From Rhizobium sp. CCGE531 (GTDB lineage Bacteria; Pseudomonadota; Alphaproteobacteria; Rhizobiales; Rhizobiaceae): a stretch of 64,000 nucleotides of DNA. Under the pieces are notes generated by a model. It saw only the letters and a list, made by a program, of their open reading frames with translations. It did no database searches and had not been told where the DNA came from. Shown here in pieces: positions 56,260 to 64,000 of this stretch (positions are counted from its first letter, which is position 1; each line of letters opens with the position of its first letter). Position numbers and translations under genes: made by a program. The stretch lies in contig NZ_CP032684.1 of assembly GCF_003627795.1 (NCBI RefSeq), positions 845,001 through 909,000 of the forward strand. The letters are read 5' to 3'.

Positions 56260-57724
56260 GATCGATATGACCGCACTCGCCGTCTTCATCTTCTTCCTGG
56301 CGCTCGTGACCGTGATGGGCTTTGTCGCGGCGCGCTGGCGCCGACCGAAGACCCTTGCCCATATCGACGAATGGGGCCTTGGCGGACGCACTTTCGGTAC
56401 CTGGATCACATGGTTCCTCGTCGGCGGCGACTTCTACACCGCCTATACCGTCATTGCTGTGCCGGCCCTGGTCTATACGGTCGGCGCCTACGGCTTCTTC
56501 GCGCTGCCCTATACGATCGTCGTCTATCCCTTCGTCTTCATGGTCATGCCGCTTCTGTGGAAGCGCGCGAAGGATCATGGCTATGTCACCGCTGGCGATG
56601 TCGTGCATGGCCAATACGGCTCGCGCGCGCTCGAATTGGCGGTTGCGCTGACCGGCGTCATCGCCACCATGCCCTATATCGCCTTGCAGCTCGTCGGCAT
56701 GACGGCGGTCTTCAAGGCACTCGGGCTCCACGGCGAACTGCCGCTTGCGGTGGCCTTCATCATTCTGGCGCTCTATACCTATTCGGCCGGTCTTCGCGCG
56801 CCGGCGCTGATCGCCTTCGTCAAGGACATCATGATCTACATCGTGGTGATCGCAGCCATCGCCCTTATCCCCGCAAAGCTCGGTGGCTACGCCAATGTCT
56901 TCGCCGCGGCCGATGCGGATTTCCAGGCCAAGGGTGCGGGCAGCCTGCTGCTCGGCGGCAACCAGTACGTCGCCTATGCGACGCTTGCACTCGGCTCGGC
57001 GCTGGCCGCCTTCATGTATCCGCATACGCTCACCGGCATCTTTGCCTCCAACAGCGGCAATACCATCCGCAAGAATGCGGTGCTGCTGCCGGCCTATACG
57101 CTGCTGCTGGGTCTCCTGGCTCTGCTCGGCTATATGGGCCATGCAGCCCATCTGAAGCTGGACAGCGCCAATGACGTCGTTCCGGCGCTGTTCCAGACCT
57201 TGTTCTCGAGCTGGTTTGCGGGCTTTGCCTTTGCGGCGATTGCCATCGGTGCGCTCGTGCCGGCGGCCGTGATGAGCATTGGCGCCGCCAACCTCTTTAC
57301 GCGCAACTTCTGGAAAGCCTACATCGATCCGCAGGTTTCCGATGCCGGCGAGGCAAAGGTGGCCAAGATGACCTCGCTCGTCGTCAAGGTCGGCGCGCTT
57401 CTAGTCATTATTTTCCTGCCGACACAGTTCGCGCTCGATCTGCAGCTGCTCGGCGGCATCTGGATACTGCAGACGCTGCCGGCCCTGGTCTTCGGCCTCT
57501 ATACCAAGTGGTTTCGCGCGCCGGCCCTGCTTGTCGGCTGGTTCGTCGGCTTCTTCGGCGGCACCTATCTCGTCTGGGATGCCGGCTGGAAGCCGCTGCA
57601 TTTGGTTCCGTTCGGAGACGCAAGCTTCACTGTCTATACGGGGCTGCTGGCGCTCGTGGCAAACATCCTTGTCTCGGTGGTCCTCAACGCCGTCATGCCG
57701 GCGCGAGCGACGGCACGCGCCTGA
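56249..57724 (+). CDS. mctP: Sodium:solute symporter, monocarboxylate transporter MctP
   Basis: 491 residues with about 13 transmembrane helices. The SSS-family region (GGRTFGTWITWFLVGGDFYTAYT, SNSGNTIRKNAV) and the similarity to Rhizobium leguminosarum MctP, a carrier for lactate, pyruvate, propionate and alanine, support the name. Adjacent DUF3311 gene overlaps by 11 bases. In R. leguminosarum its expression depends on a two-component system; none is present here. A terminator follows. Confidence 0.88.
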   Translation: MTTEIDMTALAVFIFFLALVTVMGFVAARWRRPKTLAHIDEWGLGGRTFGTWITWFLVGGDFYTAYTVIAVPALVYTVGAYGFFALPYTIVVYPFVFMVMPLLWKRAKDHGYVTAGDVVHGQYGSRALELAVALTGVIATMPYIALQLVGMTAVFKALGLHGELPLAVAFIILALYTYSAGLRAPALIAFVKDIMIYIVVIAAIALIPAKLGGYANVFAAADADFQAKGAGSLLLGGNQYVAYATLALGSALAAFMYPHTLTGIFASNSGNTIRKNAVLLPAYTLLLGLLALLGYMGHAAHLKLDSANDVVPALFQTLFSSWFAGFAFAAIAIGALVPAAVMSIGAANLFTRNFWKAYIDPQVSDAGEAKVAKMTSLVVKVGALLVIIFLPTQFALDLQLLGGIWILQTLPALVFGLYTKWFRAPALLVGWFVGFFGGTYLVWDAGWKPLHLVPFGDASFTVYTGLLALVANILVSVVLNAVMPARATARA

Positions 57725-57743
57725 CCGAAGCAATCTCCTATAG

Positions 57744-57772
57744 GCCGCGGGCGGAAACGTCCGCGGCTTTTC
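57744..57772 (+). terminator. Intrinsic terminator after mctP
   Basis: Arms GCCGCGG (57744-57750) and CCGCGGC (57761-57767), an inner CG pair, then TTTT. 20 bases after the mctP stop. Confidence 0.85.
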
Positions 57773-57835
57773 TATGGATTGCCGCAACTGTTTTCTCTTC
57801 CTTTCCTTGGAAAAAACGCCTATGAACCGGCGACC

Positions 57836-57898
57836 ATGACCCAATTTCGGCCGAGCCTATCGATACGAATTATTGGCCCGGCCTTCCGCGCGCTGTAA
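57836..57898 (+). CDS. Putative ileS leader peptide with clustered Ile codons
   Basis: A 20-codon reading frame, [24 protein letters not shown], with three isoleucine codons (ATA 57863, ATT 57869, ATT 57872) within 12 bases. Its end overlaps the 5' arm of a strong intrinsic terminator. A five-codon frame (ATG 57822, MNRRP-stop) ends at the ATGA of this frame, so translational coupling is possible, since no good ribosome-binding site precedes it. It lies 125 bases before ileS. This is the layout of an amino-acid attenuator. The weak point is translation initiation. Confidence 0.55.
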   Translation: MTQFRPSLSIRIIGPAFRAL

Positions 57899-57921
57899 GC
57901 TGCCGGAAGGTCCGGGTTTTT
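57877..57921 (+). terminator. Terminator hairpin of the putative ileS attenuator
   Basis: CCCGG and CCTTCCG (57877-57888) pair with CGGAAGG (57904-57910) and CCGGG (57912-57916): 12 base pairs with a one-base bulge, then TTTTT (57917-57921). The 5' arm lies in the leader peptide codons. A competing hairpin can form between GGCCGAGCC (57849-57857) and GGCCCGGCC (57875-57883), which shares bases with the terminator arm. Confidence 0.75.
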
Positions 57922-57922
57922 G

Positions 57923-57942
57923 GCGTCTCGTTCACGAGACGC
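57923..57942. promoter_or_regulatory. Second hairpin in the ileS leader
   Basis: GCGTCTCG (57923-57930), TTCA, CGAGACGC (57935-57942), perfect 8-base arms just after the terminator T tract and before ileS. Function unknown. Confidence 0.4.
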
Positions 57943-58023
57943 TTTCCGCCGCCGAAAAATCCCCATATGGCTGCGCCAGTTCAGGCGCAAGACGCCCGAG
58001 ACACCGAGGCAATTGTCACGACT

Positions 58024-60906
58024 ATGACCGATACCGCTGAAAAGATGGATTACTCCAAGACCCTTTACCTGCCGGAAACCGATTTTCCGATGCGTGCCGG
58101 GCTGCCGCAGAAGGAGCCGGAGCTGGTGAAGCGCTGGGAGGAGATGAGCCTCTACAAGACGCTGCGCGCCTCCGCCGCCGGCCGCGAGAAGTTCGTGCTG
58201 CATGACGGCCCTCCCTATGCCAACGGCAACATCCATATCGGCCATGCCCTCAACAAGATCCTCAAGGACGTCATCACCCGCTCGTTCCAGATGCGCGGCT
58301 ATGACAGCAACTACGTTCCCGGCTGGGATTGCCACGGCCTGCCGATCGAATGGAAGATCGAGGAAAAGTACCGCGAGAAGGGCAAGAACAAGGACGAGGT
58401 TCCGGTGAACGAGTTTCGCCAGGAATGCCGCGATTTTGCCGCCGGCTGGATCAAGATCCAGTCCGAGGAGTTCAAGCGCCTCGGCATCACGGGCGATTTC
58501 GAAAATCCCTATCTGACCATGAACTTCCATGCGGAATCCCGCATCGCCGGCGAACTCCTGAAGATCGCCCGCACCGGCCAGCTCTATCGTGGCTCCAAGC
58601 CGGTCATGTGGTCGGTGGTCGAGCGCACGGCTCTGGCGGAAGCCGAGGTCGAATATGCCGACGTCGAGAGCGACGCGATCTGGGTGAAATTCCCGGTTGC
58701 CGAAGGCTCGGCTGATCTCGTCGGCGCCTTCGTCGTCATCTGGACGACCACGCCCTGGACGATCCCCGGCAACCGCGCGATCGCCTATTCCTCGCGTGTG
58801 TCCTACGGGCTTTATGAAGTCACGGAAGCGGCTAATGATTTCGGTCCTCGCCCCGGCGAGAAGCTGATCTTCGCCGACAAGCTGGCTGAGGAATCCTTCG
58901 CCAAGGCAAAGCTGCAGTACAAGCGCCTGGGCGACGTCACCGCCGCCGATCTCGCCGCACTCACCTGCGCGCACCCGCTGGCCTCGCTCGGCTACGGCTT
59001 CAAGGTTCCGTTGCTCGACGGCGATCATGTGACCGACGACGCCGGCACCGGCTTCGTGCACACGTCTCCCAGCCATGGCCGCGAAGACTTTGACGCCTGG
59101 ATGTCGCATGCGCGCGACCTCGAAAAGCGGGGCATCTCGTCCACCATCCCGTTCCCGGTCGATGACGCCGGCTTCTATACCGCCGATGCTCCCGGCTTCG
59201 AAGGCGGCCGCGTCATGGACGACAACGGCAAGAAGGGCAATGCCAACGATCTCGTCATCAAGGCGCTGATCGAGACGAACACGCTGTTTGCGCGCGGCCG
59301 GCTGAAGCATTCCTATCCGCATTCCTGGCGGTCGAAGAAGCCGGTCATCTTCCGCAATACGCCGCAGTGGTTCGTCTATATGGACAAGGACTTCGCTGAC
59401 GGCTCGACGCTGCGCTCGCGCGCCCTGAAGGCGATCGACGATACGCGCTTCGTGCCATCAGCCGGCCAGAACCGCCTGCGCGCCATGATCGAGCAGCGTC
59501 CGGACTGGGTTCTGTCGCGCCAGCGCGCCTGGGGCGTACCGATCGCGATCTTCGTCGACGAGCATGGCAATATCCTGCAGGATGATGGTGTGAACGCCCG
59601 CATCCTCGAGGCTTTCGAGCAGGAAGGCGCCGACGCCTGGTTTGCCGAAGGCGCGCGCGAACGCTTCCTCGGCGAAAAGGCCAACGAGCCCTGGACGCAG
59701 GTCATGGACATCCTCGACGTGTGGTTCGATTCCGGTTCGACCCATTCCTTCACGCTGGAAGACCGCCCGGACCTGAAGTGGCCGGCGGACGTCTATCTCG
59801 AAGGCTCCGACCAGCATCGCGGCTGGTTCCATTCGTCGCTGCTCGAAAGTGCCGCGACGCGTGGCCGTGCGCCATACGATACTGTCGTCACGCATGGCTT
59901 CACCATGGACGAGCATGGCCGCAAGCAGTCGAAGTCGCTCGGCAATGTCGTCGCTCCGCAGGACGTGATGAAGGACGCCGGCGCCGATATCCTGCGTCTC
60001 TGGGTCATGACCACGGATTATTGGGAAGACCAGCGCCTCGGCAAGGCCATCATCCAGACCAATGTCGATGCCTATCGCAAGCTGCGCAACACCATCCGCT
60101 GGATGCTCGGCACGCTGGCGCACGACAAGGGCGAGGTGATCGCCTATGTCGACATGCCAGAGCTGGAGCGGCTGATGCTGCATCGCCTCGCCGAGCTCGA
60201 CGAGCTGGTGCGCGAAAGCTACGACGCATTCGACTTCAAGCGCATTGCCCGCGCCCTCATCGATTTTGCCAATGTCGAGCTCTCGGCTTTCTATTTCGAT
60301 GTTCGCAAGGATGCGCTCTATTGCGATGCGCCGTCGAGCCCGCGCCGCCGCGCCTCGCTCGCCGTCATCCGAACGATCTTCGATTGCATGGTGACATGGC
60401 TGGCGCCGATGCTGCCGTTCACGACGGAAGAGGCTTGGTTGTCGCGCAACCCGTCGGCGGTCTCCGTTCATCTCGAGCAGTTCGTGACCATTCCCGCCGA
60501 CTGGAAAAACGAGTCGCTGGCCGAGAAATGGAAGAAGATCCGTGCCGTGCGCAGCGTCGTTACTGGCGCGCTGGAAATCGAGCGCAAGGACAAGCGCATC
60601 GGCTCCTCGCTGGAAGCCGCCCCGGTGGTCTATATCGCCGATCCGGAGCTGTTGAAGGTGCTCGAAGGGCAGGACTTCTCCGAGATCTGCATCACGTCGG
60701 GCATCACCGTCCTTGGTGGTAAGGGTCCGGCCGATGCCTTCCGCCTCGAAGATGATGCCAAGGTCGGTGTGGTTCCGAAGCTTGCCGAAGGCAGCAAATG
60801 CGCCCGTTCCTGGCGCATCACCACCGATGTCGGTTCCGATCCGGAATATCCGGATGTCTCGGCTCGCGATGCCGCGGCATTGCGCGAGCTGATGGCTGTC
60901 AACTGA
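58024..60906 (+). CDS. ileS: Isoleucyl-tRNA synthetase
   Basis: 960 residues from ATG 58024 (979 if the ATG at 57967 is used; neither has a strong ribosome-binding site). Class I signatures: [15 protein letters not shown] (HIGH at about 71-74) and KQSKSLGN (KMSKS loop, with Gln for Met). The editing domain contains [11 protein letters not shown], and IWVKFPV. The C-terminal zinc-binding CxxC..CxxC module is degenerate: only one Cys remains in KCARSWR. Charges tRNA-Ile. Preceded by a putative attenuator. Confidence 0.97.
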   Translation: MTDTAEKMDYSKTLYLPETDFPMRAGLPQKEPELVKRWEEMSLYKTLRASAAGREKFVLHDGPPYANGNIHIGHALNKILKDVITRSFQMRGYDSNYVPGWDCHGLPIEWKIEEKYREKGKNKDEVPVNEFRQECRDFAAGWIKIQSEEFKRLGITGDFENPYLTMNFHAESRIAGELLKIARTGQLYRGSKPVMWSVVERTALAEAEVEYADVESDAIWVKFPVAEGSADLVGAFVVIWTTTPWTIPGNRAIAYSSRVSYGLYEVTEAANDFGPRPGEKLIFADKLAEESFAKAKLQYKRLGDVTAADLAALTCAHPLASLGYGFKVPLLDGDHVTDDAGTGFVHTSPSHGREDFDAWMSHARDLEKRGISSTIPFPVDDAGFYTADAPGFEGGRVMDDNGKKGNANDLVIKALIETNTLFARGRLKHSYPHSWRSKKPVIFRNTPQWFVYMDKDFADGSTLRSRALKAIDDTRFVPSAGQNRLRAMIEQRPDWVLSRQRAWGVPIAIFVDEHGNILQDDGVNARILEAFEQEGADAWFAEGARERFLGEKANEPWTQVMDILDVWFDSGSTHSFTLEDRPDLKWPADVYLEGSDQHRGWFHSSLLESAATRGRAPYDTVVTHGFTMDEHGRKQSKSLGNVVAPQDVMKDAGADILRLWVMTTDYWEDQRLGKAIIQTNVDAYRKLRNTIRWMLGTLAHDKGEVIAYVDMPELERLMLHRLAELDELVRESYDAFDFKRIARALIDFANVELSAFYFDVRKDALYCDAPSSPRRRASLAVIRTIFDCMVTWLAPMLPFTTEEAWLSRNPSAVSVHLEQFVTIPADWKNESLAEKWKKIRAVRSVVTGALEIERKDKRIGSSLEAAPVVYIADPELLKVLEGQDFSEICITSGITVLGGKGPADAFRLEDDAKVGVVPKLAEGSKCARSWRITTDVGSDPEYPDVSARDAAALRELMAVN

Positions 60907-61040
60907 AGAAACTTGCCGGATGAATTGCCTTTGCGGCGTTCATCCGGTAAAACCTGCCTGAAAATGGCCCGATTTTTGCGGCAGTTGCCGTCAAATGGGG
61001 TCTTGTTACGTTTATTCCGGCATGGCTGGGAAGGGTTTTC

Positions 61041-61670
61041 ATGAGAGCGATGCATAGCGTTCGTGTCGGCGTCAGCTTGGCGGCACTTGTGATTGGCTGC
61101 GGTGCCATGTCCGGCTGCCTGAGCAGCCCGACTTACGGCACCGACAAGACGGCCGGCGTGCAGCTCCTGGATGACCTTGGCGATATCGCGTCTGTTTCGG
61201 CCGCAACGCCGAAAGAGAAGGGCGTGAAATATCCGAACCGCCCCGGCCTGGTCGTCGGTGGTGCAAAGGATACTCTGACCACGCCGCAGCAGTCGCTTGC
61301 AAGCAAGGACAATCCGGCCTGGCTGGAATCGCCGGAGGATGCGCGCAAGCGTCTTGCCACGGAAGCTGACGAGAAGAAGAACGACGTCAACTATCGTTCG
61401 CCCCTGGCTCAGGCCGACAGCGGCAGAAACCGCATGACCGAGGCGCAGCAGACGGCTGCCTATCGCGCCGCGCGTCAGGATCAAGCCGGCACCTATATCA
61501 ACCAGCGCCGCTATCTGATCGACCCGCCGCAGCAATATCGCGAGGTTGCGGATCAGGCTGCCCTCAACGATCTTGGCACGCCCGAATCCAAGAAGGAAAA
61601 GAAGCGCAAGAAGGATGCGGAGGCTGCGCAGCAGTCCAACAACAGCAGCTGGTGGAAGCCCTTCCAGTAA
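61041..61670 (+). CDS. Lipoprotein of unknown function
   Basis: 209 residues. Residues 5-26 form a lipoprotein signal: hydrophobic stretch LAALVIGCGAM then the lipobox MSGC with Cys26 as the lipidated residue. The mature part is hydrophilic and Ala/Asp/Lys-rich with a charged C-terminal KKEKKRKKDAE and a final aromatic WWKPF. No recognisable domain. Located after ileS (134 bases); a terminator follows. Possibly an envelope lipoprotein of Rhizobiales. Confidence 0.8.
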   Translation: MRAMHSVRVGVSLAALVIGCGAMSGCLSSPTYGTDKTAGVQLLDDLGDIASVSAATPKEKGVKYPNRPGLVVGGAKDTLTTPQQSLASKDNPAWLESPEDARKRLATEADEKKNDVNYRSPLAQADSGRNRMTEAQQTAAYRAARQDQAGTYINQRRYLIDPPQQYREVADQAALNDLGTPESKKEKKRKKDAEAAQQSNNSSWWKPFQ

Positions 61671-61679
61671 GAAGTTCTC

Positions 61680-61707
61680 AAAGCGGCGGCTCTAAACTGC
61701 CGCTTTT
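61680..61707. terminator. Bidirectional terminator between lipoprotein gene and tadA
   Basis: AAAGCGGC (61680-61687) and GCCGCTTT (61699-61706), an 11-base loop, with A and T runs on either side. Serves convergent genes; the tadA stop starts at its edge. Confidence 0.75.
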
Positions 61708-62165
61708 CAGTCTTCGGAGCGTTTCGCTTGAAAGAAGCCTCTGAGGATATCGGCGGATGCGGTCTCGCCGAGGCCGGAATAGACCTCCGGCGCATGATGG
61801 CAGGTCGGCTGATGATAGAAGCGCACGCCGTTGTCGACGCCTCCGCCTTTCGGATCTTCGGCGCCATAGTAAAGACGACGGATGCGCGCGAACGAAATGG
61901 CCGCGGCGCACATGGTGCAGGGCTCCAGCGTGACGTAGAGATCGGCGCCTGCAAGACGCTCCTGGCCCAGCTCTTCGCAGGCCAGGCGGATGGCGACGAT
62001 TTCCGCATGGGCTGTGACGTCGTGGAGTTCACGGGTGCGGTTGCTGGCGGTGGCGATGACCTTGCTGTCGAGAACGATAACGGCGCCGATCGGTACTTCG
62101 CCCCGCTCTCCGGCGCGGCGCGCTTCGGCCAAAGCAAGCTCCATGAATTGATTTGTAGCCGCCAT
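61707..62165 (-). CDS. tadA: tRNA-specific adenosine deaminase TadA
   Basis: 152 residues. The zinc-deaminase motifs are complete: His53 and Glu55 in TAHAEIVA, and Cys83 and Cys86 in PCTMCAAA. Converts A34 to inosine in tRNA-Arg. Length and start (MAATNQFMELALAEARRAG) fit. Divergent from the pseudouridine synthase gene (72-base gap). Confidence 0.95.
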   Translation of the reverse strand: MAATNQFMELALAEARRAGERGEVPIGAVIVLDSKVIATASNRTRELHDVTAHAEIVAIRLACEELGQERLAGADLYVTLEPCTMCAAAISFARIRRLYYGAEDPKGGGVDNGVRFYHQPTCHHAPEVYSGLGETASADILRGFFQAKRSED

Positions 62166-62237
62166 TCAAGATTTTCCACTTAACCGCAAGGGCGTGACCT
62201 GATAGGAACACGCGTTAAAAATTCAGGCAAACAACAA

Positions 62238-64000
62238 ATGACGATGAATGACAAGCCCAAGCGGCCTGGGCCTAAACCCTTTGCTCGCGACAAGCAGATG
62301 AAATCGGATGGCGCGAAGCCGGCAAAAGCCGCAACCGTCAAGGCCGCGGATGAAACCGTGGCAGGAGATGGGAAGGCCGAGCGCATTTCCAAGGTGATGG
62401 CGCGCGCCGGCGTGGCGTCGCGCCGCGATATCGAGCGCATGATCATGGACGGCCGCGTCAGGCTGAACGGCGTGCCGCTGGATACGCCTGTTGTCAACGT
62501 GACGCTGGCCGATAAGATCGAGGTCGACGGCGTGCCGATCCGCGGCATCGAGCGCACGCGCCTGTGGCTCTATCACAAGCCGGCCGGCCTGGTGACCACC
62601 AATGCCGATCCGGAAGGACGCCCGACTGTTTTCGACAATCTGCCGGAAGAGCTGCCACGGGTCATGTCGATCGGCCGCCTCGACATCAATACCGAAGGTT
62701 TGTTGCTGCTGACCAATGACGGCGGCCTGGCCCGCGTTCTGGAACTGCCGACGACCGGCTGGCTGCGCCGCTATCGCGTCCGCGCCCATGGCGAGATCGA
62801 TCAGGAAGCGCTGGACAAGCTGAAGGAAGGCATTGCAGTCGACGGTGTGCTCTACGGCTCGATCGAGGCGACGCTCGACCGCACGCAAGGCTCCAACGTC
62901 TGGATCACCATGGGCCTGCGCGAAGGCAAGAACCGGGAGATCAAGAATGTCCTCGGCGCGCTCGGCCTCGAGGTCAACCGCCTGATCCGCATCTCCTACG
63001 GCCCGTTCCAGCTCGGCGAGCTGCCGGAAGGTCACGTCTTGGAAGTGCGCGGCCGCACGCTGCGCGATCAGCTTGGCCCACGTCTGGTCGAGGACGCCAA
63101 GGCGAATTTCGACGCGCCGCTCTACAATGCCCCGGCCGTTGCCGAAGCCGAAGAGGTGGATGCCAAGCCGGTTCGGACGGTCAAGGAAGAGCGTCCGAGG
63201 CGCGACCGCGAACGTCCCGAAGATAAGCGCGAACGCGCCTTGAGCCGTCTCGACACGAAGCGTGATGCCAAGCGCGACGATCGTCGCGAAGGCGGCCGCG
63301 ATGGTGGTCACAAGGACGATGACCGTCAGAAGCGCCAGCCGCTCGGCCCGCGCCGCAGCGCCAATGTCTGGATGGCGCCTGGTGCCAGGCCGCTCGGTGA
63401 AAAGGCCGCGGCCAAGGCTGCCAAGAATGTAAAGACCGCCTCCCGGCGCGGCGAACCTGAACGCCCGCAGCGCAGTGGCTTCGACCGCCCGGACGAAGGC
63501 CCGCGCGTTCGCGTCAACCGCGTGGCCGAGGCGGATGGCGAATGGATTCGTTCGAGCGAGGAAGCTCCGCGCACGGGGCGTGGCGATGACCAAGGTTCGG
63601 ACCGCAAGCGTTCCGATCGTCCCCGTGGCGACCGCCCGTTCGGCGATCGTCCTCCGCGGGGCGACCGGCCTTTTGGCGACAAGCCTCGCGGTGATCGTCC
63701 CTATGGTGACAAGCCACGTGGTTCGCGGCCGGAGGGCGGTGATCGTCCTCGCGCTAAGTCTTTCGATGGCGAAGGCCGTTCCGAGCGTCCTCGCGGTGAT
63801 CGCCCGTTTGGCGACCGTCCGCCTCGCGGCGACCGGCCTTTCGGTGACAAGCCTCGTGGTGATCGCCCCTATGGCGATAAACCCCGTGGCGATCGTCCCT
63901 ATGGCGAACGCCGGCCCCGCGCTGAGGGTGATGAGCGTCCTCGCGCCAGAGCTTTCGATGGTGAGCAGCGTTCGGAGCGCCCCCGTGGTGACCGTCCATT
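62238..64000 (+). CDS. rluB: 23S rRNA pseudouridine synthase RluB-like, with long repetitive tail (partial)
   Basis: At least 587 residues; open to the window end, so the stop is not seen. S4 domain at about residues 48-100 (AERISKVMARAGVASRRDIERMI) and pseudouridine synthase domain at 105-270, with the catalytic Asp149 in GRLDINTEGLLL. The usual enzyme is about 290 residues. The tail beyond residue 300 is a basic, disordered region with about a dozen degenerate repeats of RGDRP(F/Y)GDKP from position 63620. This tail is expected to bind RNA. Modifies U2605 in 23S rRNA in E. coli; the tail makes target choice uncertain. Confidence 0.9.
   Translation, partial: MTMNDKPKRPGPKPFARDKQMKSDGAKPAKAATVKAADETVAGDGKAERISKVMARAGVASRRDIERMIMDGRVRLNGVPLDTPVVNVTLADKIEVDGVPIRGIERTRLWLYHKPAGLVTTNADPEGRPTVFDNLPEELPRVMSIGRLDINTEGLLLLTNDGGLARVLELPTTGWLRRYRVRAHGEIDQEALDKLKEGIAVDGVLYGSIEATLDRTQGSNVWITMGLREGKNREIKNVLGALGLEVNRLIRISYGPFQLGELPEGHVLEVRGRTLRDQLGPRLVEDAKANFDAPLYNAPAVAEAEEVDAKPVRTVKEERPRRDRERPEDKRERALSRLDTKRDAKRDDRREGGRDGGHKDDDRQKRQPLGPRRSANVWMAPGARPLGEKAAAKAAKNVKTASRRGEPERPQRSGFDRPDEGPRVRVNRVAEADGEWIRSSEEAPRTGRGDDQGSDRKRSDRPRGDRPFGDRPPRGDRPFGDKPRGDRPYGDKPRGSRPEGGDRPRAKSFDGEGRSERPRGDRPFGDRPPRGDRPFGDKPRGDRPYGDKPRGDRPYGERRPRAEGDERPRARAFDGEQRSERPRGDRP
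63620..64000 (+). repeat. Tandem Arg-Gly-Asp-Arg-Pro coding repeats in rluB
   Basis: The DNA is a degenerate tandem repeat of 30-base units (encoding RGDRPFGDKP or RGDRPYGDKP) and interspersed RSERPRGDRP blocks. Codons for the same residues vary (CGT/CGC, GGC/GGT), so the protein repeat is kept despite silent changes. It runs to the window end. Confidence 0.9.

Noticed and set aside
57740..57966. T-box riboswitch upstream of ileS
   Set aside because: No T-box sequence or stem I features; the Ile-codon leader plus terminator explains the region better.
57820..59322. A 500-codon minus-strand frame opposite ileS
   Set aside because: No recognisable domain; ileS on the other strand is certain.
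63620..64000. CRISPR or minisatellite
   Set aside because: The repeat is in frame within a coding gene and codons vary silently; it encodes a protein tail.

Overview
This window looks like a piece of the main chromosome of a Rhizobium-type alphaproteobacterium (Rhizobiaceae). It is GC-rich with dense, mostly single-gene or short-operon layout. Pointers to the group are the plant-type glutamate-cysteine ligase, the hisS-hisZ-hisG block with short-form HisG, a DUF3311-MctP monocarboxylate symporter pair, an LpxQ-like outer-membrane barrel, a groESL operon with a CIRCE operator plus an RpoH-like promoter, a DUF1127 protein, and several families of dispersed palindromic intergenic repeats of the kind known from rhizobia. 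I saw no tRNA or rRNA gene, no CRISPR array, no phage and no intact insertion sequence; the region is mostly housekeeping.

Layout. 1-3.1 kb: end of a gluconokinase gene, a DadA-like flavoprotein, and a two-gene type III polyketide synthase / isoprenylcysteine-methyltransferase-like cassette. 3.2-7.8 kb: secreted TPR protein, ECF sigma factor with its anti-sigma factor, then ppx/gppA overlapping rlmE. 7.8-14.5 kb: MFS exporter, a double-palindrome repeat, an unusual PlsY, guaB and two membrane proteins, dienelactone-hydrolase-like protein. 14.6-23.5 kb: regulators (TetR, LysR), DUF1127, ABC-F ATPase, aldo/keto reductase, DUF937 protein, gshA, LysE exporter. 23.5-30.4 kb: rsmE, phosphate transporter, Nudix protein, LysR plus a divergent S-adenosylhomocysteine-hydrolase-like protein, macro-domain protein, another LysR. 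30.5-35 kb: glycolate oxidase glcDEF, with about 450 bp of repeat between glcE and glcF. 35-45 kb: outer-membrane barrel, two L,D-transpeptidases, tag, HAD phosphatase, oxidoreductases with a divergent LysR, a small copper-type gene pair. 45.4-49.1 kb: hisS-hisZ-hisG, again with a repeat block between the first two genes. 49-54 kb: DoxX, GST, groESL. 54-64 kb: HAD, ribF, DUF3311-mctP, ileS, a lipoprotein, tadA, and an rluB-type pseudouridine synthase running off the window end.

Most interesting points. (1) Upstream of ileS there is a 20-codon reading frame with three clustered isoleucine codons, directly followed by a strong intrinsic terminator whose 5' arm overlaps the end of that frame and can pair with an alternative upstream segment: the layout of a leader-peptide transcription attenuator. 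(2) Two repeat families shape gene ends and operon gaps: one carries the stop codons of both glcF and its convergent neighbour, the other splits glcE/glcF and hisS/hisZ and supplies the hisZ ribosome-binding site. (3) The groL tail is partly duplicated just downstream of groL, before its terminator. (4) A shortened SAH-hydrolase-like protein lacks the C-terminal NAD-contact tail and has its own palindromic upstream element. (5) The PlsY next to guaB has signature residues more like cyanobacterial than usual proteobacterial PlsY.
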